DNA of 64,000 nucleotides, from the NCBI RefSeq assembly GCF_018476645.1, contig NZ_JAHCTB010000004.1, positions 124,001-188,000 of the forward strand, in the 5' to 3' direction. Under the pieces are notes generated by a model. The model ran no database searches, was not told the DNA's origin, and saw only the letters and a list, made by a program, of their open reading frames with translations. Numbering within the stretch: position 1 is the stretch's first letter; each line of letters opens with the position of its first letter. The stretch comes from Aequorivita echinoideorum. GTDB taxonomy: Bacteria > Bacteroidota > Bacteroidia > Flavobacteriales > Flavobacteriaceae. The position numbers and the translations under genes are program-made. Shown here piece by piece: positions 51,681 through 60,799 of this stretch.

Positions 51681-52591
51681 GGGCGTTGGTTATTTCTGGT
51701 GGCGGAAGCAAGGGCGCATTTGCTGGAGGCGTAGCGCAATATTTAATGGAGGAGCTGCACCACGACTACAATCTCCTTGTGGGTACTTCTACGGGCAGTT
51801 TGCTCATATCGCATCTGGCGCTAAACAAAGTCGAAAAAATTAAAGGCGTTTTTACTTCCGTGAACCAAGACAGCATTTTTAGCAGTAGGCCGTTCACCAT
51901 TAAAAAAGATAAGTTTGGCGGAAAGCAAATTGGCATTGACCATCTTACGGTGCTAAAAAATTTTATTAGGGGAAAAAAAACATTCGGCGAAAGTTTAAAT
52001 CTGAAAAAATTGATTGCTGAAACCTTGACCGAAATTGAATTCAACAATTTAAAAGCATCGGGAAAGGACGTTGTGGTTACTGTTTCCAATCTATCGCTCA
52101 ATCAAGTGGAATACAAGTCTATTAAAGATTTTGAATATAAAGATTTTTGTGATTGGATCTGGATTTCCTCAAATTTTACACCCTTTATGAGTTTGGTTCA
52201 AAAAGAGGGTTGCGAGTATGCCGATGGCGGTTTTGGTAGCATGGTGCCAATTGAGGAAGCTATTAACCGTGGAGCTACTACGGTAGATGTAATTGTCTTG
52301 GAAACGGAAGTTACGTATTACAACCGTCTTCCTTCAAAAAATGTTTTTTCGCTGCTCACAAATATGCACACCTATATGGCAGATAGAATTGAAAAACAGA
52401 ATATTAGGATTGGAAAATTTGTAGCCACAAATAAGGATGCTATCATAAATCTGTACTACACTCCCACGGTTTTGACTACCAATTCCCTAATTTTTGATAA
52501 AGACGAAATGAGCCAGTGGTGGGAGCGTGGGTTTCAGTACGCCCAATTGAAAAACAACGAGGTAAACGAAATAAAAGCGCAGGAATCTTAA
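51677..52591 (+). CDS. Patatin-like phospholipase family protein
   Basis: 304 residues. It has the oxyanion loop SGGGSKGAFAGG, nucleophile elbow GTSTG (Ser), and the catalytic Asp in YADGGFG, as expected of a Ser-Asp dyad lipid acyl hydrolase. There is no signal peptide. It is translationally coupled to the M1 peptidase, and its last 4 bases overlap the next convergent gene. Confidence 0.87.
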   Translation: MRALVISGGGSKGAFAGGVAQYLMEELHHDYNLLVGTSTGSLLISHLALNKVEKIKGVFTSVNQDSIFSSRPFTIKKDKFGGKQIGIDHLTVLKNFIRGKKTFGESLNLKKLIAETLTEIEFNNLKASGKDVVVTVSNLSLNQVEYKSIKDFEYKDFCDWIWISSNFTPFMSLVQKEGCEYADGGFGSMVPIEEAINRGATTVDVIVLETEVTYYNRLPSKNVFSLLTNMHTYMADRIEKQNIRIGKFVATNKDAIINLYYTPTVLTTNSLIFDKDEMSQWWERGFQYAQLKNNEVNEIKAQES

Positions 52592-53112
52592 AAAAGTTCA
52601 CTTACTTCCTTTTTCACGTAGGTCAATGCCTTTTGTGAAGGAGAAATTTCCTCCATAAAACTTTGCAATAAATATTGGCGCATTTTGTCCACATTTCCAT
52701 CTTTCTCGTGCATAACCCCTTGCCTAATTACGTGAATGGTAGCATTTTTGGCAGCATTTACAAGGTTCCAGCATTCCGGCGTAAGATAAATTTGCTGGGT
52801 AAGATTGTGTTCGTATTCCTGCTCAATATTTTTTACCAAAAGATTTTCGTAAACCTCAATTTTATCGCTGAAAGGTTTTACGCGAACCAAGAGACTGTTG
52901 AGGTCTATACGTTCCAGAAAAAGGGTAATTCTTTCATAAGCCTGTAAGCGCAAAGGCAAAATCTGCTTCTGTGCTTCTTTTTGGATTAGATACCTTCTAC
53001 GTCCCTCTTCATTTTTTGTGTGGCTGCTGAAAAAATAATAGGCAACGACTCCTACTACAATCGCTGGCAATAAATAGGCAAAATAACTTAGAACTTGGGT
53101 TGCTTCTTCCAT
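52588..53112 (-). CDS. Membrane-anchored protein of unknown function
   Basis: 174 residues: one N-terminal membrane span (YLLPAIVVGVVAYYFF), then a helical cytoplasmic domain (LRLQAYERITLFLERIDL, QEYEHNLTQQIYLTPECW, AAKNATIHVIRQGV). It appears conserved-looking and was not assigned to a characterised family. Convergent with the patatin gene by a 4-bp overlap. Confidence 0.72.
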   Translation of the reverse strand: MEEATQVLSYFAYLLPAIVVGVVAYYFFSSHTKNEEGRRRYLIQKEAQKQILPLRLQAYERITLFLERIDLNSLLVRVKPFSDKIEVYENLLVKNIEQEYEHNLTQQIYLTPECWNLVNAAKNATIHVIRQGVMHEKDGNVDKMRQYLLQSFMEEISPSQKALTYVKKEVSELF

Positions 53113-53197
53113 TTTAATTAAGATATAAAGTTCACAAACTTAAACTGTTTTTTTAATGGCGACAAAATTTTTTCTGAAACGCCAAGTTCATAAACGC

Positions 53198-54814
53198 TCA
53201 ATAGCGAACCATATTTTCCCTTTTCATTGCCTTTACTTCTTTTTTGGCTTCCTTTTCGTGATAATTTCCGCCCAAATGTGGACATTTTGATAGCGCTTTT
53301 ACACTTTCAAAAGGAACCGGGGATTTATTATACATAAAAGATTCAGACATTTTTTTGATGAGATTTTTGTCGCCTACCGTCATATCCACATCGTCCATCG
53401 TAAATTGGCAGGGGTGTTCATAGCCACAGGCGTGGGTCATTTCCAACAATTCCTTTCTGAAATTTTTGAAATAAAAATGCGCCCGCACAGATTTATCCTG
53501 AATATCAATTCCGCGCTGAAGCCATTTATTTTGTGTAGCCACGCCACTGGGACAGCGATTGGTATGGCACTCTTGCGCTTGAATACAGCCAATGGACAAC
53601 ATAGCCTCACGCGCAACATTTACAAGATCTGCGCCCATGGCAAAAGCCATCACCGTCTTCGCGGGAAAGCCCAATTTTCCACTACCAATGAATACAATAT
53701 GTTCGCACAAATCATGTTTTTTGAAGATTTTATAGATTTCAGCAAAACCAAAAATCCACGGTAACGAAACGTGATCCGCAAAACTAGGTGGCGATGCGCC
53801 GGTGCCTCCTTCGCCACCGTCAATGGTGATAAAGTCTGGTCCCTTACCGGTCTCTTTCATGATTTTGGCGAGCTGCTCCCATTCTCCCAAGCGGCCAACT
53901 GCAGATTTTATTCCCACGGGCAAACCTGTAGCTTGCGCTATTTTTTCAACAAATTGCACTAGACCATCCACGCCTTCAAAAGCCGAATGGCTTGGGGGCG
54001 AAAGCACATCTTTGCCCATAGGTACGTGGCGTATTTCTGAAATTTCCTTTGTTATTTTTGCTCCCGGAAGCACACCACCTTTCCCTGGTTTTGCACCTTG
54101 TGAGATTTTAACTTCAATCGCGCGTATTTGAGGATAATCATTTACAAGTTTTACCAATTTTTCCAAAGAAAACTCACCATTGTCATCACGGACGCCAAAA
54201 TAACCTGTCCCAAAATGAAACATGACATCAGCTCCCGTTTTATGATATGGAGAAAGTCCGCCCTCGCCCGTATTGTGGTAACAGTACGCAAGCTCCGCAC
54301 CTCGGTTCAATGATTCAACTGCTCGCGCGGAAAGGGATCCAAAACTCATCGCCGAGATATTGATTACCGAAGCGGGACGATAGGGCCTGCGCCTTTTGTG
54401 GTAACCGCCCATAAGCTTTGCACAGGGGACAAAATATGGATTTTTATAATTTGGATTATCTTTTTCAACCTTAAAAGGAAGAAGGGAATTATTTATGAAA
54501 ATATAATTGGGTTCATAAATATCCCGGTCTGTGCCGAAACCTTCATAATTATTGGCATTTTTGGCGGAAGCATAAATCCATCCACGCTCAATTCTGTTGA
54601 AAGGAAGCTCTTCGCGATTGTTGGCAACAATATATTGCCGTAACTCCGGCCCAATGCTCTCAAGCATATACCGAATATGCCCTATGACGGGGAAATTATG
54701 GCTGATGGTGTGATGTTTGTTGAAAAATACGTCTCGAATGGCAATTAAAAGAAGAACGAAAAGAATCCACGCCCACCAAGGGATTTGGGACAGGAAATCA
54801 AGAAATGAATCCAT
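53198..54814 (-). CDS. FMN-binding glutamate synthase family protein (GltB-like), membrane-anchored
   Basis: 538 residues. An N-terminal membrane span (WWAWILFVLLLIAIRDVFF) is followed by the GltB-type FMN barrel: SFGSLSARAVESLNRGA, FITIDGGEGGTGASP, and a cluster of Cys in CIQAQECHTNRCPSGVAT matching the 3Fe-4S ligands of glutamate synthase. It lacks the amidotransferase domain, so ammonia or another substrate is likely. The physiological reaction of this short family is not established. Confidence 0.82.
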   Translation of the reverse strand: MDSFLDFLSQIPWWAWILFVLLLIAIRDVFFNKHHTISHNFPVIGHIRYMLESIGPELRQYIVANNREELPFNRIERGWIYASAKNANNYEGFGTDRDIYEPNYIFINNSLLPFKVEKDNPNYKNPYFVPCAKLMGGYHKRRRPYRPASVINISAMSFGSLSARAVESLNRGAELAYCYHNTGEGGLSPYHKTGADVMFHFGTGYFGVRDDNGEFSLEKLVKLVNDYPQIRAIEVKISQGAKPGKGGVLPGAKITKEISEIRHVPMGKDVLSPPSHSAFEGVDGLVQFVEKIAQATGLPVGIKSAVGRLGEWEQLAKIMKETGKGPDFITIDGGEGGTGASPPSFADHVSLPWIFGFAEIYKIFKKHDLCEHIVFIGSGKLGFPAKTVMAFAMGADLVNVAREAMLSIGCIQAQECHTNRCPSGVATQNKWLQRGIDIQDKSVRAHFYFKNFRKELLEMTHACGYEHPCQFTMDDVDMTVGDKNLIKKMSESFMYNKSPVPFESVKALSKCPHLGGNYHEKEAKKEVKAMKRENMVRY

Positions 54815-54910
54815 AGAATGTTTTTTATAAAGGTATTTAAAAATTTATAGTTTTCATTTAAGTTTATTTTTCCATTTAGATGGAATAACAATAATTAGGG
54901 ATATTAATTT

Positions 54911-55516
54911 TTAAAATATATCTTCAAATTTTATTGGGTATTTATCAAGAACCATTTCCTTGCTGTTAATTAAATATTGATTATCAATTCGTATGGATGT
55001 AACTATTTTTAAAAATGTATTAAATTTCTCTACACTATTATAATTTATCGTTTTAAATGTGATATCATAAATTTTATCAGATTTTTCAGTGAAAATTATG
55101 TAATATATTATTTCTTTATCATTAATTTCTTCATATAATTTCAGGAAATATACTTCCTTTGAACTTAACTCTAATTTGTACAAATCATAACCTTTATAGC
55201 TTCTTAAATTTTCCCTTAATCTGGCATAAATTAATTTCATGAAAGATTTTAGATTGTTTATTTTTCCTGACTTTGAATGATTTAATACAACAAAAAATTC
55301 ATCCAATTCATTTTTTGCAAAAAAAAGTTCTTTTTCTTTCAATGGTTGAAGTTTCCAATCTTTTGGATATCCAATCAAAATTTTAGCTCCATTATAATTT
55401 TTAAAATTATTTTGATTTTGAGTACTCTCTTCTTTATTTTCAAAATCATTTTTTGGAATATTATTACAACAAATAATCATTAAGGCACCTAAAAAATATA
55501 ATATTGAATTTTTCAT
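54911..55516 (-). CDS. Putative lipoprotein of unknown function, low GC
   Basis: 201 residues beginning with a hydrophobic segment and lipobox-like IICC (Cys16/17). The mature part is rich in Lys, Asn, Ile and Tyr: the middle reads like a photosystem-PsbP/DUF1795-type domain (ILIGYPKDWKL, SKEVYFLKLYEEI), but this is not certain. Base composition is visibly more AT-rich than that of its neighbours, which suggests a newer arrival. Confidence 0.6.
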   Translation of the reverse strand: MKNSILYFLGALMIICCNNIPKNDFENKEESTQNQNNFKNYNGAKILIGYPKDWKLQPLKEKELFFAKNELDEFFVVLNHSKSGKINNLKSFMKLIYARLRENLRSYKGYDLYKLELSSKEVYFLKLYEEINDKEIIYYIIFTEKSDKIYDITFKTINYNSVEKFNTFLKIVTSIRIDNQYLINSKEMVLDKYPIKFEDIF

Positions 55517-55674
55517 TTTTTTTCTTTATATATTCAACAGAATTCTAATTTACAATTTCAAAATAAATATTTAAGTTTCAAATTTGGAACAATCTTTTGT
55601 TTATAATTTCCCCGAAAACCCTTCCCAAAAAAGTTTCATATTGGTTATTTTCACAGCTTGAAGAAAATGAAGTT

Positions 55675-57993
55675 TTGGAAGAATATTTAGAACAACTTAA
55701 TGACGCACAGCGAGCGCCAGTGCTGCAAAAGAACGGTGCTATGATTGTTATTGCGGGAGCCGGTTCGGGGAAAACACGGGTGCTTACTTTTCGCATTGCG
55801 TATTTGATGAGCCAGGGCGTGGATGCGTTCAATATTTTGGCGCTAACGTTTACCAACAAAGCTGCGCGCGAGATGAAAAACCGAATTTCAAAAATTGTCG
55901 GTGCCAGTGAGGCCAAAAATCTTTGGATGGGAACCTTCCACAGTATTTTCGCGAAAATACTTCGGTTTGAGGCAGATAAACTGGGCTATCCTTCCAACTT
56001 CACTATTTATGACACGCAGGATTCGCAAAGCGTAATTCGTGCCGTTATCAAGGAAATGAACCTCGATAAAGATGTATATAAATACAAGCAGGTCTACTCC
56101 CGAATTTCTTCGTACAAAAATAGCCTTATTACCGTAAAAGCATATTTCAACAATCCCGAATTAATGGAAGCCGATGCCATGGCGAAAATGCCACGTTTGG
56201 GCGATATTTACAAAGCCTATGTAGATAAATGCTTTAAAGCAGGCGCGATGGATTTTGACGATCTTTTGCTGAAAACAAATGAGCTGCTAACGAGGTTTCC
56301 GGATGTTTTGGCGAAATATCAAAATCGGTTTCGCTATATTTTGGTGGATGAGTACCAAGATACCAACCATAGCCAGTATTTGATTGTTCGCGCACTTTCA
56401 GATAAATTTCAGAATATATGCGTTGTGGGCGATGATGCGCAGAGTATTTATGCTTTCCGCGGAGCGAATATCAATAATATCCTGAATTTTCAAAAGGATT
56501 ATGATGAAGTAAAAGTCTTTCGGCTTGAGCAGAATTATCGTTCCACAAAAAACATAGTGAATGCCGCCAACAACATCATCGAAAAGAATAAAACAAGGCT
56601 GGAAAAAGTGGTGTGGACCGCAAATGATGAAGGCAAAAAAATTCTTGTAAACAGAACTATGACCGATGGTGATGAAGGTCGATTTGTTGCAAGTTCCATT
56701 TTTGAAAATAAAATGAACCATCAATTGAGCGATGGTGATTTTGCGATTTTATACCGAACCAATGCGCAAAGTCGCGCGATAGAGGATGCCCTTCGGAAAA
56801 AGGATATTCCTTACAGAATCTACGGTGGGCTCAGTTTTTATCAGCGAAAGGAAATAAAGGATGTGTTGGCGTATTTACGCTTGGTCTTAAATCCTAAAGA
56901 TGAAGAAGCATTAAAACGCGTAATTAATTATCCCTCAAGAGGTATTGGTGAAACAACTATTGAACGTTTGATTGTTGCCGCTAATCATTATAACCGATCC
57001 ATTTTTGAGGTGATGAAAAACATCGAAAAAATTGATTTGAAAATCAATTCCGGAACGAAGGCAAAACTGCAGGATTTTGTGACGATGATCGAAAGTTTTC
57101 AGGTGTTGAATAATGGTTACGATGCGTTTCAAATTTCAGAACATGTTACCAAAAAGACAGGTTTGCTACAAGAACTCAAAAAAGACGGTACTCCCGAAGG
57201 CATTGCCCGAATTGAAAATATTGAGGAATTGCTGAACGGGATGCGCGATTTTGTGGAAGAACAAAAAGAAATTGCCGATGCCACCGGTTCACTTTCTGAA
57301 TTTATGGAAGATGTAGCGCTCGCCACGGATTTGGATAACGACAAAGGCGATGGCGATCGCGTGGCGCTGATGACGGTTCATTTGGCAAAAGGTCTTGAAT
57401 TTCCGTACGTGTATATTGTTGGGATGGAGGAAGACCTTTTCCCCAGCGGAATGAGTATGAATACGCGCAGCGAACTGGAAGAGGAGCGCCGCTTGTTTTA
57501 TGTTGCCTTGACCCGCGCAGAGAAACAAGCGTATTTAACCTACACACAGTCCCGTTACCGTTGGGGAAAATTGATTGATGCTGAACCCAGTAGATTTATT
57601 GGGGAAATAGACGAAAGTTTTTTGGAATACCTCACACCAATCACGGAGAATAGATACAAACCGCTATTGAATGCTGATATTTTTGATGAAGTGGACCACA
57701 GTAAATTACGTTTGCGCAAACCTGTTGCGGGAACTGCGCCAAAAGGCCCCACAGAAGAGCAATTGCGAAAACTAAGAAGGTTAAAGCCGGTTACCAGTGA
57801 AGCCGATAAAAATTTCAGTGCAAAGGATGCAAACCTCGATGTAGGTACGATGGTAGAGCACGTGCGCTTTGGGAAGGGAAAGATTTTAATGATTGAAGGC
57901 GTGGGAGCCGATACAAAAGCTGAAATTGACTTTGAAAATGGCGGAATCAAAAAACTATTGCTTCGCTTCGCAAAATTGAAGGTGCTTTCATAA
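55675..57993 (+). CDS. ATP-dependent DNA helicase of the UvrD/PcrA type
   Basis: About 772 residues. It shows the Q motif YLEQLNDAQ, Walker A AGAGSGKTR, TFTNKAAREMK, LVDEYQDTN, GDDAQSIYAFRGA, LEQNYRSTKNI and the C-terminal VALTRAEK, and ends with a VEHVRFGKG Tudor-like module. These are UvrD/PcrA features and point to nucleotide-excision and replication repair. Translation probably begins at TTG 55675, just before EEYLEQLND where the family normally starts; an in-frame TTG at 55597 would add 26 unusual residues. Its end overlaps the next convergent gene by 6 bp. Confidence 0.9.
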   Translation: MEEYLEQLNDAQRAPVLQKNGAMIVIAGAGSGKTRVLTFRIAYLMSQGVDAFNILALTFTNKAAREMKNRISKIVGASEAKNLWMGTFHSIFAKILRFEADKLGYPSNFTIYDTQDSQSVIRAVIKEMNLDKDVYKYKQVYSRISSYKNSLITVKAYFNNPELMEADAMAKMPRLGDIYKAYVDKCFKAGAMDFDDLLLKTNELLTRFPDVLAKYQNRFRYILVDEYQDTNHSQYLIVRALSDKFQNICVVGDDAQSIYAFRGANINNILNFQKDYDEVKVFRLEQNYRSTKNIVNAANNIIEKNKTRLEKVVWTANDEGKKILVNRTMTDGDEGRFVASSIFENKMNHQLSDGDFAILYRTNAQSRAIEDALRKKDIPYRIYGGLSFYQRKEIKDVLAYLRLVLNPKDEEALKRVINYPSRGIGETTIERLIVAANHYNRSIFEVMKNIEKIDLKINSGTKAKLQDFVTMIESFQVLNNGYDAFQISEHVTKKTGLLQELKKDGTPEGIARIENIEELLNGMRDFVEEQKEIADATGSLSEFMEDVALATDLDNDKGDGDRVALMTVHLAKGLEFPYVYIVGMEEDLFPSGMSMNTRSELEEERRLFYVALTRAEKQAYLTYTQSRYRWGKLIDAEPSRFIGEIDESFLEYLTPITENRYKPLLNADIFDEVDHSKLRLRKPVAGTAPKGPTEEQLRKLRRLKPVTSEADKNFSAKDANLDVGTMVEHVRFGKGKILMIEGVGADTKAEIDFENGGIKKLLLRFAKLKVLS

Positions 57994-58878
57994 TTCCGTA
58001 TTGACTTCTAAATAAGAATTTATATATGAGCTAATCTGGTTTTGAACATCCAGATAATCTGCTTGGCTCCAATTATCTCCATGGCCACCCTCATATACTG
58101 AAAAATTATGTTCAATATTGGCATTTGTCAAAGCCGTATTCAATCTTTCTCCATTTGTCAATGGCACCAATGGGTCTGCATTTCCATAAAATAAAAGGGT
58201 AGGGCTTGTTGTATTTGAAATTTGTAGCGCTGGACTTACTGCCACCGCATAGTCTGTATTAGTAGGATAAGCGCTTTCATCCACGAGCGCGCTCAACAGA
58301 AAACCAAAATTCGGATTTTCCGAATAATAGGGATCGGTAAAATCAGTTGGGCCCACAATATCTACTACCATTTTCACTTTGTCATCTTCATCGTAAACAG
58401 AGTCGTACATCAACGAAAGATGAGCGCCTGCACTCGCACCAATCAAAGCAAATTCAGGATTTATTTGAAGTTCGACCCTTTCATTAAAAAGTTTTGAAAT
58501 AACTGCTTGTATATCTTCAAATTGATTTGGAAAAGCGGGCGTTTGAAGATTGGCCAAAATATAATTCATATTCACAATGGCATGGTTGGGGTGACTACTC
58601 TTCAAAAATGGAATAATATAGTCCATATCTGCCTTATCGCCTTCAGTCCAGCCACCACCGTGTACCAAAATAATTACCTTAGTATATTCTGTACTTCGGT
58701 TTGCTGGTAAGTACAGGTCATACCGCTGTTGATCGTTATCGCCGTAAGGCACATCCATAAAGGTTTCAGCGGCCAGCGGTAATTCAGGGCCATCGTTATT
58801 TTCTGATGAATCTGAGGAACAGGAAGTATTCAGAAAAAATATTCCGAAGAAAATATAGAATAAAAGCATATGTTTCAT
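57988..58878 (-). CDS. Alpha/beta hydrolase (esterase/lipase-like) lipoprotein
   Basis: 296 residues. A lipoprotein signal ends in NTSC (about residue 20) and is followed by a Ser/Asn-rich linker. The hydrolase core has HGGGW (oxyanion hole), IGASAGAHL (nucleophile Ser), NADPLVP (Asp) and GGHGDNW (His), all in the expected order. The group resembles BD-FAE/acetyl-esterase-type enzymes. It is probably on the outer face of a membrane and acts on small esters. Confidence 0.82.
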   Translation of the reverse strand: MKHMLLFYIFFGIFFLNTSCSSDSSENNDGPELPLAAETFMDVPYGDNDQQRYDLYLPANRSTEYTKVIILVHGGGWTEGDKADMDYIIPFLKSSHPNHAIVNMNYILANLQTPAFPNQFEDIQAVISKLFNERVELQINPEFALIGASAGAHLSLMYDSVYDEDDKVKMVVDIVGPTDFTDPYYSENPNFGFLLSALVDESAYPTNTDYAVAVSPALQISNTTSPTLLFYGNADPLVPLTNGERLNTALTNANIEHNFSVYEGGHGDNWSQADYLDVQNQISSYINSYLEVNTEL

Positions 58879-58994
58879 AAGAAGGTTTTAGATAGGGATT
58901 AACGGAAATAATTCGGTTTTATGTTAAGGATTAGTTATTGAATAGAAGTTTTTGGAAAATTCATTTAATTTTAATTACACTAAAATAGTTTTTA

Positions 58995-59210
58995 ATGATA
59001 CGCAAAGGTTCAAAAGTAAGTTGGAAATGGGGCGATGGAACCGCCCAGGGCAAAGTTATCAAAACCTATACCGAAGAAGTTTCAAAAACAATAAAAGGCA
59101 ATAAAGTTACCCGAAAGGGCGAGAAAGGAAATCGCGCGCTGTATATTGAACAGGAAGATGGCGATAAGGTTCTGAAGCTTGAAGATGAAGTAAAACATAT
59201 TAAAAAATAG
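58995..59210 (+). CDS. HVA1/DUF2945 (TUDOR-like) small protein
   Basis: 71 residues with the family pattern KGSKVSWKWGDGTAQGKV, then VTRKGEKGNRALYIEQEDG and VLKLEDEV, a single small beta-barrel. The family is called hypervirulence-associated protein in fungi and is common in bacteria with no clear role. It starts a short operon with the YciO-like gene, which follows 6 nt later. Confidence 0.82.
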   Translation: MIRKGSKVSWKWGDGTAQGKVIKTYTEEVSKTIKGNKVTRKGEKGNRALYIEQEDGDKVLKLEDEVKHIKK

Positions 59211-59216
59211 TACATC

Positions 59217-59834
59217 ATGGCCGAATTTATTAGGATATACGAAGAAAACCCAAATCCAAAAGAAATAAAAAAAGTGGTGGAAATTCTACGGGATGGAGGC
59301 GTTATAATATATCCCAGTGATACGGTTTATGCATTGGGCTGCGACATCAATAACAATAGGGCTTTGGAACGAGTGGCGCAATTGCGGGGAGTTAAGCTTG
59401 AAAAAGCGAATTTTTCATTCGTGTGTGAAGACCTTAGCAATTTAAGCGATTATGTTAAGCAGATTGATTCGCCTACTTTTAAAATCTTAAAGCGGGCGCT
59501 GCCGGGTCCTTATACTTTTATTCTTCCGGGCAACAACAATCTTCCCACTGTTTTTAAAAAGAAGAAAGAAGTAGGTATACGCGTTCCGGACAATAGTATT
59601 ACCAAAGCTATTGTGCATGAACTTGGAAATCCAATTGTGTCAACGTCAATAAAAGATGAGGATGAGGTTATTGAATATACCACAGACCCCGAGCTTATTT
59701 TAGAAAAATGGGATAATTTGGTAGACCTCGTAATTGACGGTGGTTATGGGGGAAATATTCCATCAACGGTAATTGATTTAACTGGCCCTGAACCTTTGGT
59801 AGTAAGGGAAGGGAAGGGAAGTTTGGAGATTTGA
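59217..59834 (+). CDS. YciO-type member of the Sua5/YciO/YrdC family
   Basis: 205 residues. It has the fold landmarks YPSDTVYALGCD and LPGPYTFILPG, but the catalytic motif differs from TsaC: RGVKLEKANF takes the place of K-x-R, and STSIKDED replaces STSANxSG. These substitutions are typical of YciO, which is not considered a full t6A synthase. The true TsaC is at 17152. Its role here is unknown; it shares a unit with the HVA1-like gene. Confidence 0.85.
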   Translation: MAEFIRIYEENPNPKEIKKVVEILRDGGVIIYPSDTVYALGCDINNNRALERVAQLRGVKLEKANFSFVCEDLSNLSDYVKQIDSPTFKILKRALPGPYTFILPGNNNLPTVFKKKKEVGIRVPDNSITKAIVHELGNPIVSTSIKDEDEVIEYTTDPELILEKWDNLVDLVIDGGYGGNIPSTVIDLTGPEPLVVREGKGSLEI

Positions 59835-59839
59835 AATTT

Positions 59840-60331
59840 CTATTTTGAATTTTTTTTCTGAAAATCTGAGAGGAGCAATCTCGCGGTTTTGTTCATTTTA
59901 TTTCTGAAAAATACAGTCCATCCCACCAAAAAGCCTTTCGCCCCAAATGCCTGTCTTGACCAGCGATACAGGCTAAATTTATCAACGTGGTTTATTATTT
60001 TCCCGTCCTTAAATTTGAAAGTTGCATTGATAATATTGTGAACTTTTTTACCTGTTTTTGAAAAAGTATAATATGCCTCCCATCGTGCTTTTCCGGCTTC
60101 AGGAGTGTATTCTATATTTGAAGTTTCAATCTTGAAGTCCTTTCCTTGCTGGGTTTGGCACAGCATCCGCCACATGTTTTTGGCTTCCTCGCCCCGAAGT
60201 ACGCCAAAAACCGGATCCTCAAAAGTAACATCGTCGTGGTACCATTCCAGCATTCGTTCGGCATCCAGATTTTCAAAGGCGTGATAAAATTTTTCAATAA
60301 TGTTATCTTCTGAAAATATCTGGGGTGCCAC
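59840..60331 (-). CDS. NTF2-like/SnoaL-like protein
   Basis: 163 residues. A nuclear-transport-factor-2-type cone fold is indicated by FYHAFENLDAERMLEWYHDD, VTFEDPVFGVLRGEEA and the C-terminal strands NIINATFKFKDGKIINHVDKF. Such proteins bind or isomerise small molecules; no ligand is evident. The start is GTG at 60331. It is transcribed with the gene at 60334 (2-nt gap). Confidence 0.78.
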   Translation of the reverse strand: MAPQIFSEDNIIEKFYHAFENLDAERMLEWYHDDVTFEDPVFGVLRGEEAKNMWRMLCQTQQGKDFKIETSNIEYTPEAGKARWEAYYTFSKTGKKVHNIINATFKFKDGKIINHVDKFSLYRWSRQAFGAKGFLVGWTVFFRNKMNKTARLLLSDFQKKNSK

Positions 60332-60333
60332 GT

Positions 60334-60675
60334 TTATTCCTGTTTTAGTAAATGCTGCAAACCGCGGTAAATGTTTTCTTCCAAAATATCAATTTCTCCA
60401 TCCTGCAAAAACAGCTTTTTAATATTTTGGAACAATCTATCAATTTCATCTTTGGAATAATCAAAGCGTTCTATGCCAGCTTGTATTTTTTGAATTCTTT
60501 GGTAATCGTTATCACGGTCAAATTCCCTATGGACCGATTTATATTTTTCATCGCCCACTTTTTGCTTTATAAAGTCCTTTTCCGCTTTCGTTTCGGTAAA
60601 ATTTGCGTATGCACAGTATAAAAGTATGTAGGCCTTCAATTCTTCGCGGGACCAGTTGGTAGTGAATTCTTCCAT
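60334..60675 (-). CDS. Conserved-looking small helical protein of unknown function
   Basis: 113 residues, mostly helical and charged (ELKAYILLYCAYANFTETKAEK, DNDYQRIQKIQAGIERFDY, GEIDILEENIYRGLQHLL). The helix pattern recalls TerB-like or DUF helical bundles, but no match can be claimed. It lies directly upstream of the NTF2-like gene, suggesting a joint function. Confidence 0.6.
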   Translation of the reverse strand: MEEFTTNWSREELKAYILLYCAYANFTETKAEKDFIKQKVGDEKYKSVHREFDRDNDYQRIQKIQAGIERFDYSKDEIDRLFQNIKKLFLQDGEIDILEENIYRGLQHLLKQE

Positions 60676-60799
60676 TTTTTTTGTGAAATTAATTGCTAAC
60701 TAATATACAAAAGGATTTTAGAATTATAGCTTAAAAATAGGCGTCAAATCTGTGATTATAAATGAAATCTAGATATGATTTTGCCTCTATTTTTTGAAA

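Noticed and set aside
57555-57950. 131-codon minus-strand ORF inside the UvrD-type gene
   Set aside because: Shadow of a conserved helicase C-terminus.
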